This document shows positions 22,123 through 35,224 of a stretch of DNA of 64,000 nt, one piece after another. Positions within the stretch are counted from its first letter, which is position 1; the number at the start of each line of letters is the position of its first letter. The position numbers and the translations under genes were made by a program. Location of the stretch: positions 24,924,001 through 24,988,000 of the forward strand of contig OZ316893.1 in the NCBI GenBank assembly GCA_973895155.1, read 5' to 3'. Source of the stretch: Marsupella aquatica. Taxonomy: Eukaryota; Marchantiophyta. Below the pieces are notes generated by a model. That model searched no databases. It worked only from the letters and a program-made list of their open reading frames with translations, and was not told where the DNA came from.

Positions 22123-23895
22123 CTAGAAGCGGTCCTCGTCGTTATCCCAAAGATCCAAACGTCGACCTTGCCTTCCTCCACGGCTCTGGTAATAAGTCAA
22201 GAGCTCTCCTTGGTCCTCTGGACGAAATCCGAGAAAACTTCGTATCTCTTGTACAATCCATCTCTTCTCCACTAGTTTTAGCCCAGATCCGAAATTATGA
22301 ACATTCACACCCTCCACTATCCTGCATGTTGTTACTGGGCGCCCATTGTGGACCTCCTCCACTATTAGATCTGCTGAGATAATATCGGCCGTGTTGCCAG
22401 TTACTCTATGTTCCCAAAAATTACCAACTCCCCACTTAATTGCAAAACTCCATTCATCAATCTTCACCTCTACCGTCACAGAAACCTGCGACAGAGTTCT
22501 ACTAGCTAGCATAATCCCAACGAACCAAAACGGCAGAGAAAACAGTGCAAAAATTCCTTGAGACCAGGCCAATCTAGTCCACATCGCAGTAAATGTATTC
22601 CAGGCCACAGCGAAAGTGCCAGTTCCTATAACCTCTGCAGTAATGCCTCCTGGAGGAATTGTGATCTCCAAACCCTCCGATGACCTTCGTAAGTCCACCT
22701 TAGTTCCGGCAGGCTTCTTGATTACTCCCTGAATGTCTGGTTGCTTGAGGGGAGCTGCGTAACTATTGGAATTCATCGATTCCATGACATGAGCAGGCTT
22801 ATCAACACTTTGGAGGGCTTTGATGACTTCCAGAGGGGACTGAAATCGATCTTCCGGAGCAGGCTCCAGCAGTCTGTCGATCACAGCCGCAAGTTTGGGA
22901 CTAACAGTGACAGAACTGAAGTCCACCTTGAGCCTTTTCTGAGGGAAAGACGAGGGTGACCGCCCAGAGAGGAGGAACAGCAGCGTTCCCCCAAGCCCAT
23001 AAAGGTCAGTCTGTGAAGTAGCTCTGTTTTGGAATTGCTCAGGAGCCATGTAACCATAGGTCCCAACCACGGTGCTGCCAATCAAGGTCACCGAGGCGGC
23101 ATCCTGAACAGCTCCAAAGTCCACTACCTTGACAGCTTTCGCCTCTTTATCTACAATCACATTTTCGGGCTTTATATCTCTGTGATAAACTGGAGGGCGT
23201 AAACTCCCGAGGTAATTCAAAACGTCAAGGATCTCAATTCCAACCCAAAGCACTTCTTCCTCTGTGAATCGCCTTCCACTCTGAACAAGGTCTGCTAGGG
23301 AGCTTCCCTTTGCCACTTTTTGAGCTATGTAAAATGCTCGGTCTGACGAGCTATCTACCTCAAAATAGTCTATGTATTCAGGAATGTTTGAATGCCTTAG
23401 GGATTTGAGCAACCTCGCTTCCCTCTCAAACAGCTCGAGGTCCTTCCAGACCTTCATGTTACGAAGCGACAAAGCCTTGAGGGCCACGGTGGTCCCATCT
23501 GCTATGACCTCTGCTTCATAGGTCGTTCCCACACCACCCTGTCCCAAAACTCCGAGAATTCTATACTTTTCCCCGACGATTTCTCCCACTCTATGAGATA
23601 CTCCTAATGGCCGCCACGACCTCTCATCCTCCTCCACCTGCTGCTGCGGCTCACTATTTGTAGAAGTCTGGAACCTGACAACCAGACTACCTCCTCTAGT
23701 TTTCTCCCTTCTGCTACTAAGGTGCGCCAATGCGCTAAACTCTGATCGTCCTGGCCCTCCATAAAATTCACCTTGGCGACATGCAATCTTTGCTTTGCAA
23801 TAATGAAGTGCGAGCCGCCTGGTGGCATTGCAACAAGTGACGCCACCAGGAGACAAGAAGTCCGTTGCAGCGCCGCTGAGACATAATTGAGACAT
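22123..23895 (-). CDS. Cyanobacterial-type Ser/Thr protein kinase, likely plastid
   Basis: A single open frame of 590 residues. The kinase domain spans about 108-370: the glycine loop GQGGVGTTYEAE (about 118), catalytic Lys in VALKAL (about 140), YHRDIKPENV (about 238), DFGAVQD (about 259) and GTYGYMAPEQF (about 278). The wording GTYGYMAPEQF, TDLYGLGGTLLFLLSGRSP and the DFGAVQD sequence after DFG are typical of cyanobacterial kinases and not of the usual plant receptor kinases. After the kinase there is a linker and one strong membrane segment (about 445-465, within QGIFALFSLPFWFVGIMLA), then a domain of about 125 residues that I do not recognise. The N-terminal 100 residues are rich in Ser, Ala and Arg and could be a plastid transit peptide, which with the kinase type suggests endosymbiotic gene transfer (inference). 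No intron is seen. All kinase motifs are intact, so it is probably active. Substrates are unknown. Confidence 0.88.
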   Translation of the reverse strand: MSQLCLSGAATDFLSPGGVTCCNATRRLALHYCKAKIACRQGEFYGGPGRSEFSALAHLSSRREKTRGGSLVVRFQTSTNSEPQQQVEEDERSWRPLGVSHRVGEIVGEKYRILGVLGQGGVGTTYEAEVIADGTTVALKALSLRNMKVWKDLELFEREARLLKSLRHSNIPEYIDYFEVDSSSDRAFYIAQKVAKGSSLADLVQSGRRFTEEEVLWVGIEILDVLNYLGSLRPPVYHRDIKPENVIVDKEAKAVKVVDFGAVQDAASVTLIGSTVVGTYGYMAPEQFQNRATSQTDLYGLGGTLLFLLSGRSPSSFPQKRLKVDFSSVTVSPKLAAVIDRLLEPAPEDRFQSPLEVIKALQSVDKPAHVMESMNSNSYAAPLKQPDIQGVIKKPAGTKVDLRRSSEGLEITIPPGGITAEVIGTGTFAVAWNTFTAMWTRLAWSQGIFALFSLPFWFVGIMLASRTLSQVSVTVEVKIDEWSFAIKWGVGNFWEHRVTGNTADIISADLIVEEVHNGRPVTTCRIVEGVNVHNFGSGLKLVEKRWIVQEIRSFLGFRPEDQGELLTYYQSRGGRQGRRLDLWDNDEDRF

Positions 23896-25675
23896 GATGA
23901 GACAAAGGAAGCTCTACGTAGTTGCAAATAAGTTGAGCCTTTGCAGTTTCTAATTTACGAAACTGACGGCATTGTGACCAGTCGAGTTGGGTAGTTCACT
24001 GGATTGACCGAGAAAGAGGATTCCTGTTTCAACGCTTTCTTCCTTCTCACATTCAGTTCATGAAAACACCTGGCTACCGGTAACATGTGTGTCTCCATTT
24101 CCAATCTCACGAAGTAGCAAGCCTCACGCGAACACCCAGATTGCGTCCGAACTGGCTCTCACAGTGGGCCCTCAAAACTTCCGATTCACGCGCCGCAACT
24201 TGCGTTAATTCTTGCAAGTGACAACACACGGCGAGGGCAAACACTCAGCGGCGCTGTGACACTTCACCCTTAAGAGCGACAAGGCAATCTTAGACACGAT
24301 GCTTGCTTTTGGCACAGACGCAATTCTGCTGATGCTAGAATTGCTTTTCTCCCACGATGGACCAAGGTAGGTTTCTCGACTTGTGACCGCTGAGGACAGG
24401 CATTAACACTTTCTCTTTTCTCGGCGTGAAGTCTGCGTCTGATTTCTATAATTACATCATTCCTAGAGTTTCCCAAAGTGCTCCACTCAAGTTTTTCCTG
24501 TTAGATTTAGAGCTCTCAAGACTAAGAGAGTCTCAAGGTCCATAGGAATTTCCACAATGAGCTGATCTTGTGACCAGTCAAAGTTTTCCCCATAGTTCGA
24601 AAGTCTCCAACTCGATGAGGGCCCCTAGTTCTAAGGGAGTGCTACCCAGAAAGTTGATTTTGGAACAACTCAGGTTTCTCGAGCCTCTTCGAACGGATCC
24701 ATTCACGTTGTCGCGATGTATAGCTAGAGTCTTCAAATTGATTGGTGCTCAGGTTCTAGTGAATTTGTCGCAACTTCTGAAGATGTTCCCCTGAAGTTGG
24801 TTTGACAAAGACAATGAGCCCCTGTTTCCACGGTAATGACAACAATGAGTTGGTTTACGCATTCCAACGGATTGAACAGCCGCACTCAGTTAAGAGGGAC
24901 GCTAAAAGAACCGGTACTGAACATCAGTCTTCAAAACAGTGAAGTAGTGCCCGTAGCTGATTGGTAGCTGTAAACAGATGGCATTCGCACACAGTCGTCA
25001 CAAATGTCTTGCAGTAACTTAAAAGTCTAATGTTGAGGTCCACGAAGGCTCCAGTGAAGCAGTCAGCCACCATCACTTTTTGCCACAACGAAAGGAAATG
25101 ACATGTTTGACCAGTTGACAACCACAACACATCTGCAGCAAGGAAGATGACGATATGTCTAAACCTTTAATTCACGGTTTCACCCACAGGACTTCCGATG
25201 TATATTCGCTTCTTGCGAAAACGAAAGAAAATGACATGTCTGAAGTTTCAACTCACGGTTTCACCGACAGTACTTTCGATGTCGAATCCAGAGGCAAATG
25301 CAACTTTACGGGATGCCCGCCAATGGATTTCACTACTTGCTTTGAATAAATATGATTACTACAGACTCGCCTCGAAACGCATTACTTTTCAGGCTGAATT
25401 ACTCCTCCCAAACATCACGTCACAACAACCAAAAGGTTCAAACCAAGTTTACAAAAGCAGCATTCATTTACAAAAATCAGGCCAAAAATGTTGCCCTGCA
25501 TTCCTTAAAACACATCCATTGACCTCTGATGACCTCGCAAATCACTCTTTCGACTCGACCATGCCACCTTTGGAGGGAACATTGATTGCTAATAGGCTAA
25601 TTTCCCAAGAGGCTCTTCGGTTTAGTGGGAACATCTGCCAGGTCTTTCACATAACTATCTCAAATTTAACATCTG
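23896..25675. other. Intergenic DNA between kinase and MUSE13/14 orthologue
   Basis: The low end is the kinase promoter and leader. At about 25150-25300 there is an imperfect tandem duplication of about 80 bp (ATGTCTAAACC near 25154 against ATGTCTGAAG near 25234, each followed by TCACGGTTTCACC and CGATGT). No gene was recognised; 25400-25675 is likely 3' untranslated region. Confidence 0.4.
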
Positions 25676-28600
25676 TTAAGGTTGATGTGAAGGAGGGTAC
25701 ACCGTGTACCCATTGTGCCCTAAAGCAAACCCCTCTGGGACAGTAAGACGATGACCTTGCACCAGTGCGTAAGCTAAATGTGGATCTGCCAGACCATTGC
25801 GTCCACCATTGTTATTGTGTCCAGCGGGTATCGCAGTGCCACCTAAATGCCAGTACTGGCTATGCAGGCCGTATTGTCGTCCTAGAGATGGATGCTGAAG
25901 AGGAACATTCATTCGCAATCCATTACTATTTGCCCGCTCCTCCTCGTTCTCAGCAACCCTACTTCTCTCTCCGCTATCCCCTGAGTGGCTATGTCCTCTG
26001 TCCGATGGAGTCTGCCCATAGAATTGCTTCAGTTGACTGTGTCCTGCAGTGTCTGGGCTCCTCGACGTCTTCACCGCAATGCCTAGATGTTTGTCCTCAT
26101 CCAGCAAATCATTGATGATATCCAAATGGGGAAACTCTTCAGACATCACCGCACCATTGTGAAGGTTCTCCAGAAGTGTAACACCTGACGTTTCCTGTCT
26201 AGAGTCAAAGATCCCTGGACCTCCATTCATCTCTGGTGATGCCCCTTGTGTGCGATGTTGATGAAGCATCTGTACAGCTGTTGCTTGCCTCAATATATTT
26301 TGATGCGATCCTTGCTGTTGTAGTTGGGGCTCTTTCGATTGCCGAGATTGATCTAGGTCATCATGTTCAGGTTGCTCTAGTGGAGATGGAAGCTCAAGCT
26401 GATCTTCGTTCAGTAACTCTGGTGTCACAGTGCCAAAAGTAAAGGCCACTGAGGGGTGTCCATTTGAACTTACTCCACCTCCGCTATTTTCGCGCACGAT
26501 ATGACCCACCGCTACAGTCTCTGTTCCAGAAGATGAAGACATTGGCACCGGAGATACTGCTGGCGTGGCAAATGTAGCGACTTCCTTCGTACCATTTGCA
26601 ACCAGACTTGTAGCTTGCCCGGGAACAGAACGAACATTTGCGGACGGAGTCAATGGGGGAGATGATGAGGGAACAGTAGATGTGGGTGGTGCCATGGCTT
26701 GTGAAGCAGCTTGAAGAGAGGAACTACTCAGGTAGGACGATGTAGAAGCACCAGACATGACACTTGAAGTAGGTCCACTTATGATTGGATGACTGTTCAA
26801 AGAATGGGTTGCAAGCCCTGTCCCTGAAAAAGATCGGGTTTTCCCGATAGTTGCATTTTTATATGAGGGAGTCACCGGGGGACTTTGCAGAGGGATGCCA
26901 TTTGTCTGTGCGGGGGCCGATGCTTCCATTCCTAATGTTGGGCGTCCTCCTACGCTGATTGATCGGGTAAGGGGTTGAGAAGCATGCATAGCTGCCGAAG
27001 CCATCGGGATATTTGGCCGCCCACCCGCGACTAAGCCAGGGGCACTGGAGGGCCTTGAGACTGAGAGACCAGTCCCAGCCGATGTTGACGGAGGGGGATG
27101 TGGCATGTTCGGCTCCTCGGGGACCGTCACGGACCCAGTAACTGCAGCGGAGAATCCTGTAATTGGCGGTGTGAGCACTCGTGGTGGTCGAGATGAGTCA
27201 ACACTTTTGCTTCGAGATGGAGCAGGGGCAATTTTAATGGGATCGAGCTTGGACGGACCCTGCAGATGACTACTATTCCTGTTATCGTTCAAGGAAAGTC
27301 CTCCCGAGTGTGTGGTTCTAGCTGGACCTCCGTTTCCGTTTAATAACCCACTATGTCCATTCACTTGAACTGGTCCATGCATTGCACCGATATTGTTGTG
27401 CACCTTGTCCAATTCTGAGGAACCCCCAAAATCAGATTGAACGGAGGTAGAAGTTTCACCTCTTCCTTCCTCAGCTGAAACCACGTTACGAGTACGGACC
27501 CCATGAGAAATATCTGTCGCTTCTTCTCCGGGACGTCTGACTGGTCGATCAAGGTCCATTTGGTGAAGACTCAACTGCTGCTGTAGGATGACAACTTCCT
27601 CTTCCTGCAAAATTTTAGAGAATTGAATCAAATTTTTGAGAAATATTACGCTACAAGGTAGAACACGTCCATTGAACTTGCCTCTCCTCCCACGTCAGAA
27701 GATAGATACTGACAACGAGATCACTACTGACAAACAAGGACTGTTACAAGAAACAAAGCAATCAAGTGGCAAGAACAACATATCCTTTCAAACATCACAA
27801 AATACCTTCTCCGAAAGGCGTTGCTGTAACCATCGAACGTGCTCCTTCAGAGAAAGAATAACTGTCTCCGAATCTACTCCAACAGAACTCGTGCTACTGC
27901 TTGGTTCACCAGTGCCATTTGCATCCGAACCAGTCGCTCGTAGCATCCCATCCGCATCTATGTATTGCCCATCGGGGTCATATATCCCATTGTCACCGCC
28001 ATTTCGGTCTCTACACCCAACAAGAACTGAAATCAGAAAATTTAAACCATCCTAAATTCATACTTTCAGCTATTCAAACATAAAATACAACACGTGCGTG
28101 ACGGAAACTGCTCCACCCTGGGAACCTGAAGTAATAATCAACAGGTACTGTGCCAACGTTATCCTCAACACCGAACACACAAATAAGAGACCTTTCCCTC
28201 TAGCAGAAATGATGCAGACATGTAGAGACCGAAAACGGACCTGATAGAACTAATATTACTCTGCTCTGGCAAGGTAGGTCTAGCCACAAAAGACTCGCTC
28301 ATGGCAGTGCGCACAGAAGGAAGGGAGTCAGAAGAACAGGTCGAGGAGCTATCATCTCCAGTCACTTGCTGCTTTCTACTACTTCGGCGATTTCTGGTTG
28401 CGTCCTCTAGCACAGCTCCACTGAAGCCAGCTTCCATCCCATTTTGTGCAAATGAGGCTTCCCTCTCCCAAATGACATGATCTGTGTCACCATCTTCAAG
28501 AGCTGGTCCCAAAGTGCCGACAACGTCATCAATTGGATCCAACCCACGAAACTCATCTTCATCTTCACCGGCCTCTGTAGAGACGAGAGGGGAGAGCTCT

Positions 28601-31600
28601 CGTTCTTTGCGCGAGTTCTCCTTTGATGCCCTGGTGTTGGAATGGTCCTGCAGTTGACGCTGCTCTTGCCCCACCCGAACTTTCTTCTCCTCAGCCTCCT
28701 TATCCTTTTCCTTGCGATCCTTTCGTCTTTGCTTCGCCTACGACGAAGAATATCGAAAATCTTCAATAACCGAGTTGCCAATAGAACATCTTCTGCTAGC
28801 TTGTTTATTGGGAAACACTACTATCATTTATCATGCGGTAGTCACACACATTGAGGCAAAAGGCTAGCAGTTTCTAAACAAGCAAAGATCTCAAACCCAA
28901 CTCTATACCTCCGCACCAGAGAGAAATTTCCTGAGGCACCACCGTAAACTAACGTATTGCTAATTGACTGTGGATGACATCCATGAGAACCTTGCCTGGC
29001 CACTAGAATATCTCGAAGAAAATCTACTAGAATTAACATCCAAAAATGCACCACGACTGATCACAAGCGGCACGTCAAACAAAACGAACCTGTTTCTTCT
29101 TCGAACGTTTCTCCTTTTCAGCTGCTTCCCGTTTAATACGCATCTCGGTTTCTGCTTGCCCAGCGGCTTCTTCTTCTCGAATGAGCTCTTCCTGCCTTTT
29201 CAGCGCAACAGCTTCTCTATATGCAACTTCCACGCGGTTTCTGCGCAGCCACAGATATGTAAGGCAAAGGTACCGACCTACACGACAGCTTTCATGTATA
29301 CTGATGAAAAGAGCACGTACTAATAAAACAAACAACTAGGCTGATCCAATTCTACAGCTTGAACTCAACAAACAATATACTCATCGTCTAAAGGGATGCA
29401 TACAAAAGGTTTCTTTCGACCGCATTCACTATGGTAACAGATCAACTTTTGAATCCCGTTCCGCCTAAACAGCAAGCAACTAGAACAAGTGTCTCTACTA
29501 CAGAAAGGGGCCTAATCGAATTGGTCGGCGACGGAACCTCAATGCGAGGCAAGTCCAAAGTCAAGTGCAAAGACAGAGGCGGCGAAAGGTGATCCCATTC
29601 AACAGGGGAAGTTAAGAGTGAAGGTGATACCCAGACAAATTTAATTTTAGATTACAGTCCTAATTACTGCGCAGGCATTACATCAGTTTGCCACATTCTA
29701 AATATTAAGCACTTATGGCCACATGCACTGTAACTGAATCCAGCTTCCATTTTGGTAAATCAGGGTGCTCAGAGCAAAAGAAAAGAAATAACATGGCAAA
29801 CAGTGTGAAACGAGAAATCCCAGAATCAACGATATACAAGGAACGTACGTGTAGAGATGAGCCAAAACAAACATCTCCACGGTTCTCCTACCCAACTCTG
29901 TAAGCCTCCGTTCATCTCGATCGACGGAATCCTTTCCAAACTCATCCCCAGAACCAATTTCCTGCATTTCATTCCGCAGACAGGCCACTCTAATCAAAGC
30001 TTCCTATCAAAAAGCGCAATACGCCATGGCATTCGCAAAAAGCAATGATAAGCCATGTCTAGAAGCACTCGACCATCCCACTTTAAGTATACATGTCAAA
30101 AGAAGTCGCAAAGTAAACCACTATCGCCCGAAAGTCATCAACCGTAGCTCCGATGCCCTACCATGACCTCCCAGACAAATGTCAGATAGTACTTTACAGC
30201 ACCGGACCATTTGTACTCCATTGCATTGGTAGCCAATGTCGTAGTCGCAATAGTACTTTTCCTCACACGTAGACTGCTTTCATTTTTCATTTCTTTCGCC
30301 TACTTTTCTTCAAGTGACACATTTCTGCTGTCATTACCCTAGAACCTTCCAGTTCAAGGACAAGGTAAAATACCTTCGTACGATTTTGAGGACCTTTGTC
30401 ATCTTTGTAAGCTGGTAGAGACTCTGCAACAGCTCTCTCTAGAAGAACTAAGACATCACCAGCCAGAACGAAGGCATCCTTCTCTACCCAAACAACTGGG
30501 CTTACTGCTTCCTCCATGTCCACGCCATTGATCTTGCTCTTCTTGTTCCTAGTCCGGTAATCTAAAGCTTTGCAGCCACTATAAAGTGCATCCATGACAA
30601 GTGTCGACGTGACTTCCTTCTCGTTGAAAAATCGTTTCACGACAGCTTTCAAAATGACATCAGTCTTCTCCCGAGCTAATCTGTAGCGTGCTCCTTCTTC
30701 TACTGCAGACCAAAAGGTTCGAAAACTGCCCCAACAATAGTTCTCGTCAGTGATGACTTCCCGAAATGAAAAGAAGACCTCTCTCCCCCAGCATTGTGAC
30801 GCTATTCTAAATCATTCGCTTTTCAGCAAAACCAGCAGAAGGAGACCAAGCCATCAACATTATCACTTCAAAAGTATAAATAAGGCACCTGGCCCATCTT
30901 GGCCTGTCCTCCATAAGCTTCCCCAGTTTTTCTCTCTTCTCCTCGACGAATCGTCTGCAGATGCCCTCCACATTAGTCAGATACACCCGGACAAGCTCCC
31001 TTCGATACTGGCAATCCAGGCACCGGAATGGACGATGGGGATTCTCCCTGCAAGATCATTACGACACCGAAATCAACTTCAAGAAATTATGTGTCCAAAT
31101 TAACGTGACATGGATTTCTTAAGGGTGTTTTCAAAATAAGACGACAGACATCATCTCCTGTTAACGTTCAGTGTGCGATCATACAAAATTCCTAGAAATC
31201 TTTCCAGGACGGGTCCATGGTTCCGTCAGAATAGTCCCTTCCCTATAAAAACTGAACTTTCGCCGGTGTTGCACAACTCAACAACGAATACAGACTAGTT
31301 CGAGAGGCAGGGACACAAGGGTTCCACAGCAGCACACAAAGTCCAGCAATTAGCGTGACATAGTCTCTCAACTGAGTACCCATCCGCTACTAATAATATA
31401 TATATCAGTAGGAAATATATATTATTAGTAGACACTAATAATATATATGCTGAGAGCAGCTACAACAAAGAAGCTGCTAACTCTTAAGAATCTGACACAG
31501 AGATATCTTAGATTTCACAGCAAAGTTATGGCAATCACACCATTTATCGACGTCCAGCTCCTCAGGTCCACAATGAATTACTAGAAAGTGCTAGGTCAAG

Positions 31601-34600
31601 CACAACAGGTCAATACAGACAACATCTGCACATGCTGGTAAACCTGAGCGAACATACTATCGAGAACATTCACTATGAAGATCAAGAAACTATGGAGGTA
31701 AGCCTACTCTCCATTTTTTGTACTCGCAGAGTGCAGGCCCAACCCTACTGCCAAGCTTTGACGCGTAGAAACCAATCACGCCAACACCGGGCCGGAAATG
31801 GTTCTGAACGAAACTCTAAGAGTATACAGAAAACGTAGCCCAGACGCGCAACCGGATGCTAGAGGGCAAAATTACCATATGCACAGTAAAACAAAATCGC
31901 TACTCAATGTATTCCCTTCAAACTACTGAAGTTCCTCAAAAGACATATGACATAGATACTCAAGAATCAACGTTTTTCGAAAGTATAAGTCCCAACGAAG
32001 AACGTATTAATGCGAAGCAATCACGGCTCAGTCCAGCATCAAAGAACGTTTTGACTCATATCGTTTAACGCTCTACTTTGGCACTCTGACATTCAGGAAT
32101 GTATCAGAAGAACTCTTAAACTATTATATGTTAACGTTACGGTTCGGCTCGACGTGAGACCTGCTACTTCATTAATCATACTGAAAAAATGAAGTTCCTA
32201 GGGAGGACACACATCCGACTATATACTTATTGTGGCATAAGATCACCTCCGTGAGCAACTATTCCCAGTCAAACATTGTTTCTACTGAGTCTGTAATCTA
32301 ATTTATTCGTTCCTGAATGGGTAAATACCACTGTTATCTGGGAGGCACTTTCCGTAGAGCAAACGACTGTTCAATGACTGTATAGGATCAAACCTGATGA
32401 CTTGAACTTGGGCCTTAATAACGAGTGTATCTGCCACTGTGAAGCCATCCAAAACTTTCGAGAGCTCCATGAACTTCTTCCAACCCCAATCATGTTCCTT
32501 CTTACAGAAACGGTGCAGGGTATCTGAAAACAGGCAGCGGGGTCAGCAACTTTAAGTTCGCAGAAAACAAGCCAGATAAAAATGACAGAAGGGCAGGACA
32601 ATATAGGGTAGATCGTCCCTGAATGAAAATCAACGTTCCCGATGACTGGATGTCATCAGATTCTGGGAAATCTGATGACATCCAGTCAGATGGGTGCTTC
32701 GACAAAGTAAAACTACATAAGCCAACAGAAACTGCTCTAATTTACAGATCCACAATACATAACATGTTCTGTGTAACTAACATCCAGAAGCATCTGTGCG
32801 TTTAAGCCACTGCTATACATGCAAACAACGAGGAACAGTGATGGTGACAACGAGCAACGATTTTAGCTGTGTGAATTTCGAGTCCTCGTCTTTGCAAGTA
32901 AATTTGACAAGTTACACTGTCACTACTTCCAATTGCAAATAACTGCAATGAAAGATCAAAGTGCACAGTGTCGTATTCACAAAAACCAAGAGTGTTAAGC
33001 AAAGCGTATGACGCCCGCTGGATCATATAATCGTGCGACTTCTTAGCCCGAGTTCTCAACGAAACACGAAAGGTACAAAGAATAATCAGTTATTAGGGTT
33101 TGATGTATCCGAGGACAAGGAAAGGCGTGGAGATTAAGTGTTAACATTGTTTTGTAACCCGTCCCACCTGAATACTTGGACTTCTTCGGATCCTTGTTGA
33201 CGACAGCTATCGTGAATTGCGCAAAGTGGCTCCACCCTTCACAGGAACCAGGATATCAAGTTACATCGAAATTACAGTCAGCATATCCGCATGTAGACGT
33301 TCTTTTAGTTGTTGGTCCTAGGAAGAAGCCTTTACTGTGAAGGCGACCCTAAACCTTCTTCCGCAAATAGATCGACCACGCGGTCAGGTAGTACAGATGC
33401 AGTTCCAAGCACACCAAAGATCGCCCCATAGAGAGACTCAAATGCGAGCCACTGGAGAGTAAGATGTACCAGGTAAAAGTTTATCGTAGTCGGCCACGCA
33501 CAGAAACAGAGACAGGTGATTACACACGTCACAGCCCTGAGGATATACCAAGATGTACCTGCAGAGAGAATAACCTCCGTCAGCCATTATAGCTACCTTG
33601 AAACGGTAGGAATGTTTGACAAATCAACAAAGCGTAGATCCTCACCATTTGTAGCCACCCACTTCGAAGATATTGCTCCTAAGCTCGCGCTTGCTGATCT
33701 CCGAGAAGTTCTCTATTTTCCATGTGAACTTGCCGTAGAGCTCGGAAGGCTTCGGTCCTGCGTGTGTTATCATTAGTTGCAGTTCTTAGAACGGTGATAC
33801 AGCCACTCTGTAGCAGATCCTTGCCTTCACAGGTGCCAGAAAGTTACTTCTAAGAAAAAGAATAACTGCTGTGCGAGCAGCAACTTCGGCTAAGAAACGG
33901 CGGCTAGGCCTGATCAATTCCAGAGCTTCCCAGTTTTGGAACGTTTTATGTAAGGGTCTTCGAAACATGACTGCAGATATGCAGAAATTACTTCCAGGGA
34001 TTTCAAGCCAAGGCAAGAATCGTCCAGGATGCTTTAACATTTTTTCAGTAAGGTAATACGGGCGTAAGTTGATGATCCGTTCTAGTTTGCTAAATGGCGG
34101 ATCTCTAACGCATTGAGTACGGCTGTAGCGGCTCGGGTATCAATGGAAGGTGACTGCCTGGACAGGAGGTTTGGTGCACGTTATTATATATTTTCAAGCC
34201 TTGTGGTGAGTTCTTAAGGATGATGAAAAGCAAATCTACTACGCGCCCACTCAAAAAGCAGAAAGCGGAGCTACACTCATACGCAAGCATACTTCAGCTA
34301 CACCATGAAGGAACTCATGTCAACTCTTTCAAGGACATCGTCCTTCCAACCAACGTTCAACCGCAACAAGAGCCCATGGATCAGATACGAGTAGCTTAGG
34401 GTTTGTTCGTTGAACAGGTTGATTTGTAAACAATCCCGCCGAGAAAAACGGGGACGAAATCGGAATGATGGACACCCGCAGAAATTATGTTCTAAGCACC
34501 CAGTAGCAAAATGTGAGCAATAGCTCTCCGCAATGCACTGAGTTCGATATAGGATCAACCTCTTTGATCACCGTCCGAGAGATGAGGATCTAGGCAGATG

Positions 34601-35224
34601 GGAATGGAGAGTACAAGACACTAGCGTTTCACGAAGACAGAAAATGAAAAACACCTTCTTTCCGGGTGGCAGATCATTTTGAAAAGAAGGATGAGGAGAT
34701 CAATGTGATTTTCTGGGAGAAAGCTTAACTATGTCTAGCAACGAACAGTGGAGTCCAACAACGTGCAAAAGCAACGAAGGCATTGGTTCGAAGAATGTGC
34801 TTCCACCAGCAATGGGCATCGTCCCGGTGAAGTGCTCTTCCACAAGAAGAATGCAGCACGGCAGTAAGAACAGGGGGACAAGTACTAGGAAGAGCAATTT
34901 CAACGAGCCAGGAGCCAGGCACTGAAGAGAAAGATTTGCCCTGATCCTATTCAAAATCTGCGCCGCTCGGATGACCGACAGCGATCGAAGTTGGGCATCC
35001 GAAGGACGAGGACAAAGAAAAGTACCAACAATCGAAGACGAATTGGAATCATCATCGTCGTCAGAATCCCAATAAGCGGGAGAAGTGGAGGGCGGAGACG
35101 GCTCCAGCTGCTCCCGCGACCTCCACTCCCCAACCGAATCGGAAGAAGAATGCAGCTTCGTTGATTGCGGACCCTCTGATGGCGCCGCGCTCCCATAGTC
35201 TCCTCCACGGGAATGGCACGCCAT
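25676..35224 (-). CDS. MUSE13/14-like: MATH/TRAF protein, MUSE13/MUSE14 (TRAF1) orthologue
   Basis: Twelve minus-strand exons: 35224-35026, 33757-33646, 33558-33470, 33236-33168, 32523-32394, 31047-30889, 30725-30374, 29961-29849, 29240-29090, 28737-28241, 28010-27806 and 27604-25676. Every join is in phase, giving 1334 residues. The N-terminus carries GEWRSREQLEP and STSPAYWDSDDDDD. The MATH domain is about 75-200 (FTWKIENFSEISKREL, YPQGCDVCNHLSLFLCVA, GWSHFAQFTIAVVNKDPKKS, HDWGWKKFMELS). Then come RPFRCLDCQYRRELVRVYL, TSTLVMDALYSG, RDERRLTELGRRTVE, a Lys/Glu-rich coiled coil (about 408-480), a conserved DDSSSTCSSDS, a Ser/Pro-rich disordered region, and EEFPHLDIINDLL near the C-terminus. 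In Arabidopsis these proteins act as adaptors with the SCF-CPR1 ligase in turnover of NLR immune receptors, and TRAF1a/b also act in autophagy. They are cytosolic and have no RING. The same job here is inferred from orthology. Confidence 0.96.
31387..31431. repeat. AT-rich perfect hairpin in a MUSE13/14 intron
   Basis: A 17-bp perfect stem, 31387-31403 with 31415-31431 (CTACTAATAATATATAT and its complement), has an 11-nt loop. A further copy of CTAATAATATATAT follows at about 31435. It lies in the intron between exons 31047-30889 and 32523-32394. Confidence 0.85.
32643..32688. repeat. Perfect 20-bp hairpin in a MUSE13/14 intron
   Basis: TGACTGGATGTCATCAGATT (32643-32662) pairs perfectly with 32669-32688 across the 6-nt loop CTGGGA. 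It lies about 120 bp upstream (in gene direction) of exon 32523-32394. There is no long imperfect stem beyond it, so it is not a typical plant miRNA precursor. Confidence 0.9.

Noticed and set aside
32643-32688. A microRNA precursor
   Set aside because: The stem is only 20 bp and perfect, with no flanking paired lower stem, unlike plant miRNA precursors.
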